In this document: positions 1 to 9,700 of the stretch, in pieces
Layout: the number at the start of each line of letters is the position of its first letter
How positions within the stretch are numbered: position 1 is the first letter of the stretch
Assembly: GCF_020687685.1 (NCBI RefSeq)
Contig: NZ_JAJEWM010000005.1
Location: 62,001 to 126,000, forward strand
DNA length: 64,000 nucleotides
Direction: 5' to 3'
Source of the DNA: Tessaracoccus sp. OS52
GTDB lineage: Bacteria > Actinomycetota > Actinomycetes > Propionibacteriales > Propionibacteriaceae
Position numbers and translations under genes: made by a program
The notes under the pieces: model-generated
Seen by the model: only the letters and a program-made list of their open reading frames with translations
Databases searched by the model: none
What the model was told of the DNA's origin: nothing

Positions 1-1
1 C

Positions 2-553
2 CTCAAGGGCGTCGAAGAGCGCTCCATCCGACTGGATCCGTGGGAACCGGGAATGGTGCAGCCCTCCAGCGTGGACGTGCGGTTGGACAAGTACTTCCGG
101 GTTTTCGAGAACCACCGCTACCCGCACATCGACCCCGCACAGGAACAGCCGGACCTGACCCGCATGATCGAGGTCCCAACGGGTGAGCCGTTCGTGCTGC
201 ATCCCGGCGAGTTCGCCCTGGCCTCCACCTTCGAGCAGGTGACCCTCGGGCCATCCGTCGCAGCGCGCCTGGAGGGGAAGTCCTCGCTCGGGCGGCTGGG
301 GCTCCTGACCCACTCGACGGCAGGGTTCATCGACCCGGGCTTCAGCGGCCACGTGACGCTGGAGCTGTCGAACACCGCCACGCTGCCGGTGATCCTGTGG
401 CCGGGGATGAAGATCGGCCAGCTGTGCTTCTTCCAGCTCAGCTCACCGGCCGAGCACCCTTACGGCTCGGAGAAGTACGGCTCCCGCTACCAGGGACAGC
501 GGGGACCCACGCCGTCGCGCTCACACCTGAACTTCCACCGCACGCAGGTCTGA
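2..553 (+). CDS. dcd: dCTP deaminase, 5'-truncated by window edge
   Basis: Deaminates dCTP to dUTP in pyrimidine deoxynucleotide synthesis; actinobacterial forms are often bifunctional and also hydrolyse dUTP to dUMP. The frame is open from base 2 and lacks only roughly the first ten residues of the usual ~190. Visible motifs are [15 protein letters not shown] near the N-terminus, the substrate-loop segment [14 protein letters not shown], and [17 protein letters not shown] with the Glu used in catalysis; the C-terminal [17 protein letters not shown] loop covers the active site in the family. An internal ATG at 53 is not the true start, because the coding sequence upstream matches the family. 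Confident. Confidence 0.96.
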   Translation, partial: LKGVEERSIRLDPWEPGMVQPSSVDVRLDKYFRVFENHRYPHIDPAQEQPDLTRMIEVPTGEPFVLHPGEFALASTFEQVTLGPSVAARLEGKSSLGRLGLLTHSTAGFIDPGFSGHVTLELSNTATLPVILWPGMKIGQLCFFQLSSPAEHPYGSEKYGSRYQGQRGPTPSRSHLNFHRTQV

Positions 554-558
554 CCCCG

Positions 559-575
559 CACCCAGCTCTTGGGTG
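559..575 (+). terminator. hairpin after dcd
   Basis: Six-bp stem CACCCA/TGGGTG with a 5-nt loop, 6 nt after the dcd stop. There is no U-tract, so it is weak as an intrinsic terminator. Part of the hairpin sequence is echoed just downstream (575-600), next to a larger dispersed palindrome. Confidence 0.35.
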
Positions 576-590
576 TGGCGCCCCCAGCTC

Positions 591-644
591 TTAGGTGTGG
601 CGCAAAGGACGAATGACCGTCGTTTCGGCCACACCCAAGCGGCC
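591..644. repeat. dispersed palindromic repeat, copy A
   Basis: An imperfect palindrome: GTGTGG near 595 pairs with CCACAC near 629, around an inner core GGACGAATGACCGTCG. A second copy with the same architecture and almost the same core lies at 39081-39135, also between genes. Two copies 38 kb apart in unrelated gene contexts indicate a dispersed intergenic repeat family rather than a gene-specific terminator. Confidence 0.6.
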
Positions 645-664
645 GGGACGGTCGGGATTCGGGC

Positions 665-2092
665 TCAGGCCCGCTGTGGCCTGCGCAGCACGGTGAACCA
701 GCGGTTGCCGTAGGACACCTGCTGACCCTCCTTGACCCGGACTTGGGTGCCGACGGGGCACGGCTCCAGCTCGCCGCCCTGCGTCACCAGTGCGGTGCCG
801 TTGGTGGAGCCGCGGTCCACGACGTAGACGCCGCGCGGGTCCGTGGCGATCAGCACGTGGGTGCGCGAGATCATCCGGCCGTCACCACCCGAGGGCACCA
901 GGTGGACGTCCGGGTCCCCCTGGGTCTTCTGCGGATTGCGCCCCAGCAGCACGGTCACGTTCAGTTCGACCTCGCGGCCGTCGTCGAGCCGGATGTACCA
1001 CCCCTCGTCGCCGGGGCGGGCGCCGTCGTTGCCGAGTGGCTTGGCGATCCTCGTGCCGTCGTCGTCCTCCTCGACGGCGCCGAAGTCACGCTGCCGCACG
1101 CGCGGCGTCTCCGGAGCCCCACCCTGTCCGGGCGGCTCGATGACCGACGACGGCGTCGGCAACGGAATCCAGCCCTGGTTCACCCGGACCGGCGGCGTCG
1201 CCTGGTGGGGTGGGACGGGCGGCTGCTGGGCGGGTGCTGAGTGCTGCTGCTGAGCCGGGGCGGGCACGAATGGTGCGGTGGGCTGGACCAGGGGGTCCCC
1301 AATCTGCCCGGCAGCCCGGGAGGGTTTGCCCCAGGGCTGCTGCGCCGGCTGGCCACCCTGACCACCAGCCGCCACCGGCGGCCGCTGCGAGGGCAGTGCT
1401 CCGTTGGGTCCCGCCTGCCGGTCACCCGAGGACGGGCGGGTGGCGATGATGGGTTCGGTCTCCAGGTGGGGCATCCAGGGAGGGGGCGCCGGGGACTCGT
1501 CCTTGGGAGCGTAGCTGCCCCAGGACTCCCGCGACTCCTGGGGACCCGAGCCGCCGGGCGCGAACGCGCTGGAGAGGTGCGGCGGGAGGCCGACGGTCCT
1601 GCCGGAGTTCCCGCGCCGCGCCTGCGTGCTTCGCTCGCTGGCTGAGGCGTCTGGTCTGGGCTCGACGAGCACGGCCCGAACCGCCATGTCGTGCCAGCCC
1701 TGGCGGCGCTCATGGATGACCAGGAAGACCAGCAGGGCGATGCCGCCGACCACGGTTGCCATCAGTGCGCCGAAGATCAATTGCCGCAGGAAGAAGCGCC
1801 ACCACCCGATCGGACGGCCGTCACCGATGCCCACGAGCCGCAGTCCCATCGCCCTGGCACCCAGGCCGGCGCCACGGGAGCCGTAGGCCCACCACTGGAC
1901 CAGCCCGTAACCGCCGCACAGGACTGCCGCCGCGATCCCGGCGACGAGAACCACGGTGGGTGAGTCAAGGACCTGCAGCACCAACGCCAGCACACCGCCG
2001 ACGAGGGCGATCGGCAGGGCGTCGATGACGGCAGCGAGGAACCGCTTGCCGATCCCGGCCACCGCGACTCCGCGCGGGATGAACCGACTCAC
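665..2092 (-). CDS. RDD/FHA-domain membrane protein
   Basis: 475 residues. Residues ~10-145 form an RDD-type membrane domain with an early Arg-Asp region (FLAAVIDALPIALV) and three or four hydrophobic helices. Residues ~150-350 are a Pro/Gln/Ser-rich disordered linker. The C-terminus (~370-470) is an FHA domain with all signature residues: LLGRNP, SRTH and GSTNGT. FHA domains bind phosphothreonine, so this looks like a membrane phosphopeptide reader. It is the last gene of a six-gene minus-strand cluster, 75 bp after the transglutaminase-like gene. RDD domains are of uncertain function (ion exchange in some). The upstream kinase is not in the window. Confidence 0.85.
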   Translation of the reverse strand: MSRFIPRGVAVAGIGKRFLAAVIDALPIALVGGVLALVLQVLDSPTVVLVAGIAAAVLCGGYGLVQWWAYGSRGAGLGARAMGLRLVGIGDGRPIGWWRFFLRQLIFGALMATVVGGIALLVFLVIHERRQGWHDMAVRAVLVEPRPDASASERSTQARRGNSGRTVGLPPHLSSAFAPGGSGPQESRESWGSYAPKDESPAPPPWMPHLETEPIIATRPSSGDRQAGPNGALPSQRPPVAAGGQGGQPAQQPWGKPSRAAGQIGDPLVQPTAPFVPAPAQQQHSAPAQQPPVPPHQATPPVRVNQGWIPLPTPSSVIEPPGQGGAPETPRVRQRDFGAVEEDDDGTRIAKPLGNDGARPGDEGWYIRLDDGREVELNVTVLLGRNPQKTQGDPDVHLVPSGGDGRMISRTHVLIATDPRGVYVVDRGSTNGTALVTQGGELEPCPVGTQVRVKEGQQVSYGNRWFTVLRRPQRA

Positions 2093-2167
2093 ACCTTCCC
2101 CTTCCTTGACGGGCGTCTCCCTCGCCAGACTAGCGGCACCCGAGCTTCGACAGCATCCCGCACGCGA

Positions 2168-4480
2168 CTACCTGACCCTGCGGAAGGACTTGGTGGACAG
2201 CCTGGAAGCCAACCATCGGGGCCAGCTGACGGAGCGGCGCATTCCGCGGTCCACCTGCTTCGTCGAATCCCAGAACTCACGGACGGTTCGTTCGCTCGGC
2301 TCCCCGGGAGCGAACACCAGCCAGTCCGCCTCGGTGGACACCCGGATCGGGTCGGTCTTGTCCGCGACCTTGGGGAAGTCGTCGAGGAGTTGCTGCGCCT
2401 GCTCGGAGCGGGTGGCCGACGGCGACGGCGAGCGGCCGAGGTCCCGGGCACGGTCCACCAGTTCGGACCAGGCACCGGCCACCCGGTTGGCCATCTCCGG
2501 CGCGTTCCTGCGCCTGGAGCGACGACGCAGCTTGAAACCCAGGATCAACGACACCGGGATCACGACGGTGACCAGCGGGATCCCGGTCAGGGCCATCCAG
2601 GCACCGATCTGAGCCCAGTCGATCTCGTCCTGCCGGACCGGCGGCTCCCCCGGGTCCACCGGGAGCTCCTCGTCCGGTAGCGGAGGTTCGGGCTTCTGCG
2701 GTGGCGGCGGCGGGTTCTCGATGTGGGGCTTCGGCTTCGGGGGCTGCGGGGCGTCCTCGTTCTCGAGCACCCGGTCCCGGGGCGGCGTCGGATCGAAGAC
2801 GACCCAACCGAGCTCCTCGAAGTGCAGTTCGGTCCACGCCCCCACGTCCTCGCCGGAGATGATGCTGGACCCTCCGGAGCGGTAGCCGTAGATGACTCGC
2901 GAAGGGATCCCGAGTTCGCGCGCCATGAGGGCCATCGCGGTCGCGTACTGCTCGCCGTCACCCACCATCCTCTCCGGGGTGGCGACCAGGGTCAGCAGGC
3001 GGGACGCGGAGTGGCCCGAGAGCGACAGCACCTCGTCGGGCTGGCCGTGGCTGAAGTAGCCGGAGCGCAGCTGCGCCTCCAGTGCGAGCGCCTGGGCACC
3101 GGCCGTGCCGTAGCTGTCGGCCCATTCATGGGCCAGGTTGCGCAGCTCGTCGGGGACGCCGTCGACCTCCGGTTGCCGGACCCTTCCCGAGCGGGCACCC
3201 GCCAACTCGTCCTCCGAAGGACGATCCGGCCGAACGAATGACAACGACCACGTGTCCCCGTCGCCGACGCCCACCGCGTCGACGCCGGTTCCCGTGCTGC
3301 GCTGGTAGTAGAAGTTCTCGGCCAGGGCCACAGCCCTCGGCCCACCGAAACTGATCCGGGTGGTCCTGCCGATGTTTGGAACCCAGACCCCGTCCCAGGC
3401 CCGCACCGCGACGGTGGCCGAGCCGGGCGTGCCGGGCGTGTCGTCGGCGATCCATTGCCCCACCCTCGTGAACGTGGTCTGGTCGAGGGCCTCGTCGGAG
3501 GTGGTGGCCACCCGGAAACTCATGCCGTCGTAGGCGTCCACCGTCGCGACGCGGAGGATGTCGCCCTCCATCAGCCCGGAGGTCTCGAACAGTGTCGCCT
3601 CCTCGAACTTGGTGATGTTGCCGCGGAACGCCTGCAGCGGGGAGGCGAACTGCTCCAGGTCGATCGGCGGCTGGACGGCCTGCCGGACGGTGGTGCGGGC
3701 GGCGTCCGGCTGGAGGACGGGAAGCGCCGCCCACGTCAGCAGCCCGGCCACGATGACGGTGGCGACGGCGAGCAGGGCGCGCACCGGGCGCAGGCGCTGC
3801 GACCGGCCCGTCAGGGACTCGCGCAGGTGGGCCCGTCGGTAGCTCGTCCACAACAGGACGACGACGAAGAAGGACGCGCCGATGACCACGGGCCGGTAGG
3901 CCGTGCTCGTGCCGAGCGTCGCGGCCACCAGGTACCCAACGGTTGCCGGCAACCAGGCCAGGGCAGGCCGTTGCGTCCGCAGGGAGACGCTCATGCCGAC
4001 GACGCCCGCCACCAGCGCGATGAGTCCCGGCACCGACAGCAGGTTCGCGGTCTCGCCGATGGGTGGTTGCAGCGTGAGCATGTCGCGCCACGCAGTGACC
4101 GGTCCGACCAGAAGCCCGAAGAGGGAACGCCCGGTTGGCACCACCATGGCGACGCCCGCCGAGGGCATCACCAGGAGGGTTCCCAGACCGAACCACGCGA
4201 CGACGCAGGCCAGCGCCGTCGCTCCGACGCCCCATGCGCGCCAGGCGGCGAGCGCGGCGATCCCGATGCCGAGCAGACCGAAGCCGGCGACGGTGACCCC
4301 GAGCCAGGGCGTCTGGTAGGCGGGCCACAGCGTGGCGGCCGTCAGCCCCAGCAGGACCAGTAGCGCGGCGGCGTCCCACAGCACCCAGGTGGTGCGTCCC
4401 CGGGAGCCGAGCGACTCCCAGGGGCTGCGCGCCGGCGCCACGGCGGATCGGCGCGCCCTGGTGGCGGTCACGGTGGTCAT
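2168..4480 (-). CDS. transglutaminase-like membrane protein (TgpA type), apparently catalytically dead
   Basis: 770 residues: about five N-terminal membrane helices (DUF3488/TgpA_N-like, ~1-250), an extracellular transglutaminase-core region (~440-570), a Pro-rich stretch (~575-620), one more helix (~640-665) and a DUF4129-like cytoplasmic tail. The core keeps the family pattern, but where the catalytic Cys of GDCEQFA-type motifs should be there is Gly509 (GDGEQYA, codon GGC at 2954-2956), and the HAW-type His is Gly547 (VGAWTEL). The third position, Asp563 in FDPTPP, remains. This is therefore a pseudoenzyme by sequence, probably a scaffold or binding protein. Its start overlaps the DUF58 stop by ATGA, implying translational coupling. 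Confidence 0.9.
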   Translation of the reverse strand: MTTVTATRARRSAVAPARSPWESLGSRGRTTWVLWDAAALLVLLGLTAATLWPAYQTPWLGVTVAGFGLLGIGIAALAAWRAWGVGATALACVVAWFGLGTLLVMPSAGVAMVVPTGRSLFGLLVGPVTAWRDMLTLQPPIGETANLLSVPGLIALVAGVVGMSVSLRTQRPALAWLPATVGYLVAATLGTSTAYRPVVIGASFFVVVLLWTSYRRAHLRESLTGRSQRLRPVRALLAVATVIVAGLLTWAALPVLQPDAARTTVRQAVQPPIDLEQFASPLQAFRGNITKFEEATLFETSGLMEGDILRVATVDAYDGMSFRVATTSDEALDQTTFTRVGQWIADDTPGTPGSATVAVRAWDGVWVPNIGRTTRISFGGPRAVALAENFYYQRSTGTGVDAVGVGDGDTWSLSFVRPDRPSEDELAGARSGRVRQPEVDGVPDELRNLAHEWADSYGTAGAQALALEAQLRSGYFSHGQPDEVLSLSGHSASRLLTLVATPERMVGDGEQYATAMALMARELGIPSRVIYGYRSGGSSIISGEDVGAWTELHFEELGWVVFDPTPPRDRVLENEDAPQPPKPKPHIENPPPPPQKPEPPLPDEELPVDPGEPPVRQDEIDWAQIGAWMALTGIPLVTVVIPVSLILGFKLRRRSRRRNAPEMANRVAGAWSELVDRARDLGRSPSPSATRSEQAQQLLDDFPKVADKTDPIRVSTEADWLVFAPGEPSERTVREFWDSTKQVDRGMRRSVSWPRWLASRLSTKSFRRVR

Positions 4481-5721
4481 TCCATGGCCCTCCGCATCGC
4501 GCGCGGGAGTTCCTCAAGGCTGCCCACCTGCAGGACCGTCACGTTCCCGGCCGTGCGGACCCGCAGGTCCGCGCCGGTCTCCACCCGGATCCCCAAGACC
4601 CTGGTGTCGACGTCGAACAGTGCGCAAGCTCGGCGCAGGCCGGTCATGCTGGCCGTGGATCCGGTAACCACCATCGCGATCGAGGCCGCTGGCTCACGTC
4701 GTCGGGTGGTGTGCACCAGGTCCGCGATCCCGCCGCGGGCACCGAGTTCCACGGTGCACAGTTCGTCGAGCGAGCGGGTGGGGCTGAGGGCCACGAGCGT
4801 CTCACTCGAGGTGAGCAGCGCGAGCGGGCTCTCACCGAGCAGCGTCGCCACCGCCACGGAACCGGCACACGACACGCCGAGCTCGAACTCCTCCTCGTCC
4901 AGCCAGGACGAGCGGCCAGTGTCCAGCGCGACGACGACCCGCGACATGCGCGACTCCTCGAACTGGCGCACCATCAGTTCCCCGGCGCGGGCGGTGGAAC
5001 GCCAGTGGACATGGCGCCGGTCGTCCCCGGGGGCGTAGGGGCGCAGGGCATGGAAGTTCATGTCGGCCGCCGAGATGTGGGCGGAGGCGTGGCCCTCGAG
5101 GTCGTGGATGAACCCCGTCTGGCGGCCCGGCAGCGGCACGGTGCGGGGGTGGACGTACAACTCCATGGACCCGGTCCACAGCGTCTCGCGGCCGGTGAGG
5201 GCGAACGGGTCCCCCTGCACCGACTGCGCCGGCCCGATGTGCACGACGCCACGCCGGTCGGTGGGGATGTGGAACGGCTCGCTCAGGTCCTCATGGGGGC
5301 GCAGGCCCGGCACGCTGAAGCTGGCGACGGCGTCCCCGACCGGCAGGTCCAGCCGGGACCCGAGGTGGCGTCTGGAGGCCCGGTTGACGACGTGGAGCAG
5401 CCCGCCGGCGGGAGTCCCCACCACCACCGAGTGCTCGTCCAGGTGGAGCCGCACTGCGAAGTCCGGGGTGCCGATGGTGAACAACAGGCTAAGGCCCACG
5501 ACGATGACGGCCAGCGCCCCGGCGACCTTCAGCTCGGTCCACCCGAGCAGCAGCCCCGCAACGACCGCGACGATGCCTCCGAACAGCCCGATCCAGCCGG
5601 CGGTGCGCATGCCGGTGACGCGGTTGAGCGCACGGTAGGCATCCCGAACGCGGTCGAACGAGGGTGGTTCGACGGCTTCGGGCGCCTCCCACCGCTCGGT
5701 GGCCAGGGCAGGGGTGGTCAT
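4477..5721 (-). CDS. DUF58 domain-containing protein
   Basis: 414 residues with two adjacent membrane helices (~42-90) and the DUF58 signature around YAPGDDRRHVHWRSTARAG (~225-250), followed by a von Willebrand A-like segment (VVALDTGRSSWLD). DUF58 proteins are almost always encoded beside MoxR ATPases and are thought to be their partners. The gene overlaps MoxR by 1 nt (TGATG) and the transglutaminase-like gene by 4 nt (ATGA), so the three are probably co-translated and may form one membrane complex. The biochemical role is unknown. Confidence 0.92.
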   Translation of the reverse strand: MTTPALATERWEAPEAVEPPSFDRVRDAYRALNRVTGMRTAGWIGLFGGIVAVVAGLLLGWTELKVAGALAVIVVGLSLLFTIGTPDFAVRLHLDEHSVVVGTPAGGLLHVVNRASRRHLGSRLDLPVGDAVASFSVPGLRPHEDLSEPFHIPTDRRGVVHIGPAQSVQGDPFALTGRETLWTGSMELYVHPRTVPLPGRQTGFIHDLEGHASAHISAADMNFHALRPYAPGDDRRHVHWRSTARAGELMVRQFEESRMSRVVVALDTGRSSWLDEEEFELGVSCAGSVAVATLLGESPLALLTSSETLVALSPTRSLDELCTVELGARGGIADLVHTTRRREPAASIAMVVTGSTASMTGLRRACALFDVDTRVLGIRVETGADLRVRTAGNVTVLQVGSLEELPRAMRRAME

Positions 5722-6686
5722 CAGGCGGTCTTGCGCTCCGTCGGCGGCGGCACGGAGCCGATGACGTCGGCCATGACGTCGATGGCCTGCACCCCGTTGA
5801 ACTCGGCCTCCGGATCAAGGATGAGGCGGTGCGCCAGGCACGGGATGGCAAGCATCTTCACGTCGTCGGGAACGACGAAGTGCCTGCCCTGCGACGCCGC
5901 CCAGACCCGGGTGGTGCGCACCAGCGCCAGCGCGCCACGGATGGAAACGCCGAGCCGCACGTCGGCAGCATGCCGGGTGGCCTCGGTGAGGCGTGCGATG
6001 TAGTCGAACACCGACGACTCGATGTGCACCGACGCCGCCAGCTGGCTCATCTCCGCCACCTGGGACGTGGGGATGATTGCCGGGAGTGCGGTTGAGCGCG
6101 GCCGGGAGCCGCCGGTGGCGAGGATCCGCAGCGTGGCGTCGTGGTCCGGGTAGCCGAGGGTGGTCTTCATCAGGAACCGGTCCAGCTGTGCCTCCGGGAG
6201 CCGGTAGGTCCCGGCCTGCTCGATCGGGTTCTGCGTCGCGATCACCATAAAGGGCTGCCCGACGTTGTAGGAGATCCCGTCGACCGTGACCCGGTTCTCC
6301 TCCATCACCTCCAGGAGGGCGGACTGCGTCTTGGGCGAGGCGCGGTTGATCTCGTCGGCCAGGACGATCGAGGCGAAGATCGGACCCTGGTGGAACTCGA
6401 ACTCCCCGTTCTTCTGGTCGTAGATGGTCACCCCGGTGACGTCGGAGGGCAGCAGGTCGGGGGTGAACTGGATCCGGCTGTTGGTGCCCTGGACCGTCTG
6501 CGCGATCGCGCGGGCAAGCGTGGTCTTGCCGGTCCCGGGGTAGTCCTCGAGCAGCAGATGGCCCTCGGCGAGCATGCAGGTGATGGCCAGGCGCACGGCC
6601 TCCGTCTTGCCGAGGATGACGCGTTCGACGTTGCCGACGAGGGTGGAGAAGGTCTCACCGAACCAACGGGCTTGTTCTGGGTTCAC
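5721..6686 (-). CDS. MoxR-family AAA+ ATPase
   Basis: 321 residues, the usual length. The Walker A is YPGTGKTT at ~49-57, the Walker B SIVLADEINRA has DE at 111-112, and a sensor-1 region reads VIATQNPIEQ, which is diagnostic for MoxR. MoxR proteins act as ATP-driven chaperones that mature or remodel partner proteins, often partners with VWA or MIDAS folds. The start ATG at 6686 lies 15 bp after the giant-protein stop. With DUF58 and a transglutaminase-like protein it makes the classic MoxR triad, here embedded between FHA proteins and a giant surface protein. Confidence 0.95.
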   Translation of the reverse strand: MNPEQARWFGETFSTLVGNVERVILGKTEAVRLAITCMLAEGHLLLEDYPGTGKTTLARAIAQTVQGTNSRIQFTPDLLPSDVTGVTIYDQKNGEFEFHQGPIFASIVLADEINRASPKTQSALLEVMEENRVTVDGISYNVGQPFMVIATQNPIEQAGTYRLPEAQLDRFLMKTTLGYPDHDATLRILATGGSRPRSTALPAIIPTSQVAEMSQLAASVHIESSVFDYIARLTEATRHAADVRLGVSIRGALALVRTTRVWAASQGRHFVVPDDVKMLAIPCLAHRLILDPEAEFNGVQAIDVMADVIGSVPPPTERKTA

Positions 6687-6701
6687 GATTTGTCTGCTTT
6701 C

Positions 6702-9700
6702 TCAGAGGATCTTGTTGCGAACGGTGATGATGTCGGCGCCGCCGCTGAAGTTGCTGTTGGAGCACCGGATGTCAACGCTGTTCGTGGTGTAGTCCAACCC
6801 GCCCTCCACCAACTCCGGGTACTGCTTGGTGAACGACGGGGTGGTCCAGGTGTCGGTCACGCCCTCGTTGAAGGTGGCGGTGCAGCTGAGGGGTCCCCGG
6901 ACGTATTCCAGGTTGAGCGTCAGTGTCCGGGAAGACGCGTCCCAACTGGCCATGAACGGATCCGCAAGCGTGATGGTCTCCGACGCGACGTAGTCGCCCG
7001 TCCCCCACCGGGCTGCCAGCGAGACGGTGTTCGAAGCGCTGTCCAGCGCGTCGGTGTCCACGACGAAGTCATGCGATCCGGTCCAGCCGCTCGGGGAGCA
7101 GCCGCTGCCGAACCCCTGGACGTCGCACGCGTACTTGTACTGCGCGGGATCCCAGCCTTGGGCTTCCTCCCAACCGTCCACGCTGCCCATGGAGACGTAG
7201 ACGCCTTGTTCCCAGCCGAGGAACCGGGCCGAACCGTCGACGTAGCCCGGTAGCGGCGGCGCGGCGGCGCGGGGCATCAGGTCGTTCACGGCCGCGGGCG
7301 CCGAGGCCCTGTCCCCCGTGATCACGACCCGGACCTCCACGTCATAGGACCTCCCGTTCACCAGTCCGGCCACGAGGCCACCCCGTGGCACGCCGGTCCA
7401 GCTGCCGCCGTTGAGCCGGTACTCCAGCCGCGGGCTCGCCTCGGTTCGGCCGTCGAAGTTGGTGGCCACCGCCAGCTGGATGCTGCCGTCGCCGGCCGTG
7501 GCGCGGAAGCTGGTCACCTTGGGCAGTTCGAAGGCGGTCTGCCACTGCGGAGTTGCCGCCGCCGACCCCGCGCCGGCCTTGTTCACGGCGACGACCTGGA
7601 ACCTGTAGGGCACCTGGCCGAGACCCTCGATCAGGACCGACTGGGTGGCCGCTCCCGAGACCGGGACGGTGCGCGCCAGTTCTGCACGGACACCGGACTG
7701 GCTGATCGGGGTGACCACGAAATGCCTGATCGGGTCACCATTCGCCGGGATGCCCGAGGCGGGCCAGGAGACGTCGAAGGCGCCGCCGAGCGGGTTCTCG
7801 GTGGCGGTGGCGGTGATGGCGGCCGGCGGATTGGGCGGCGCCGCCGGCCAGTTGACCGCCGAGAGGTCCGAGTAGGGCGACTCCCCTGCCTTGTTCCCGG
7901 CCAGCAGCTTGAAGCGGTAGCGGGTGCCGTTGGTGAGGCCGGTCCAGGTGTAGCTCGTGGGCGACGGCGGCAACTGGCGCACCTCCACCTGGTTGCCGGC
8001 TTCGTCGAGCAGGGCCAGGAGATAGCGGTCCACGGGACTGCCCGGGTTGGAGGGGTCCTCCCAGCTCGGCGGGGCCCAGGCGACGCTGAGCTGTGAGTCC
8101 CCGAAGTCGACGGTGGGCGCGGCCGGCGCCAGGGGCTTGACGTCGGGGGTGTAGGCGGCCGATCGGGGCGACGGGTCGGAAGCGCCGGCTTGGTTGGTCT
8201 CCACCACTTCGAACTGGTAGGGCTGCCCGTTGGGCAGGCCTCGCATCGTGCAGGTGGTGCTCGGGCACTGCGTGGAGGCAACTTGCGCCCCGGCGGCATT
8301 GATGGCGACCGCTGTCCGGGAGAGGATCTCGAATCCGTTGGCGGAGCCCGGGGTGTAGGTGAAAGTCACCGTGCCGTTGCCGACCACGCCGTCGCGCGGG
8401 GCGCCGGGCCTGCTGGGCCGGTCCTTGACCGTGACCCGGATGGTGCCGTCCACCCGGCGGTCAGGGTCCTTGGTCGCGTCCTCGATCGTGTACGAGGCGG
8501 TGAGGGTGCCGACGAAACCTTCCGATGGCGTGATCGTGACGGAGTCGCCGTCGGTGCTGGCGGTGCCGGAGCCGTTGATGACCTTGGCGCTGCCCGCCAC
8601 GAGGGTCAGCGACTGGTCCTGGAGGAGGTTGGACTTGTCGTTGAGCAGGGCCGGCACCGACAACTGCTGGCCCGCGATGGCCTCGTCCACGACGTCGGTG
8701 ACCGCGGTGGCCAGCGGCCGGGTGGAGGAGGTCACCTCGAGCTGGATGGTGAAGGGGGTCCGTGCGCTGTTGGCATCGATGGCTTCGGCGCGCAGGGTCC
8801 GGACGGTGCCCGGCGGGGTGTCGACGGGAGCGCTCGCGTACAGCTTGCTGCCGTCACCGGAGACTGTCCAGGTGATGCGCTGGTCGCCGTCGGAATGCGC
8901 GAAGTTGTCGAAGTAGAAACTGTCCCCGTCGGGGTCCCGGAACAGCGGCATGAGGTCCAGGCGCGCGTCCCCCTCGCCAGGGCCGACGAGCAGGTGGGGC
9001 TGGCTGCCGATGAGCTCGGGGGAGGACTTGGCCACCTCGATCTCCTCCTCGGAGCCACCGTCAGGGCGGTTCGGAGCGGGCAGCACCTTGACGGGGATTG
9101 AGATGTAGGCCCGCTTGGCGGTCTTGTCCCCCTCGCTGACCACGTCGCCGACCTCGAAGACCACGGAGGCCGGCCCCTCGTACTCGACGTCGGGCGTGTA
9201 CTCGATGCGCTGGGCTCCGGGCAACGCCCTGCCGTGCGTCGCGGACACGGTGTCCACGCCTGTCAGGCGCACCGTCCGGCCGGCCGTGCCGGCGACGAAA
9301 CTGTTCAGTTCGATTCCCAGGGGCTGTCCGGCGACGGCCTCCAGCACGAGCGCGGGGTCCTTGAGGACCGGCACCGAGTCGTTGCGTCCGGGCAGGAGGA
9401 TCAGGCCGATGTCGCTGCCACCGTCGGCGTCGGTGACGACGTAGCGGAGTTGCTGCATCCGGTCGGTGACCGGCGCCGTCACCTTCGAGCCGTCCTCGGT
9501 GGCGCGGGCCGACTCCTCCTCGGGCACCCCGTTGTCGGCGGGAACCGTGATGGTGAGGTCTTCGCGGACGCCGTCGGGATCGAAGTCGTTTGCCAGGACA
9601 TCGACCTCCACCCAGTCCTTGCCGATGACGGCCGCGACGGACACCAGGTCGTCGCGGGTCTCCGGCGGCAACAGCGGAGCCTCGGGATCCACGACGACGG

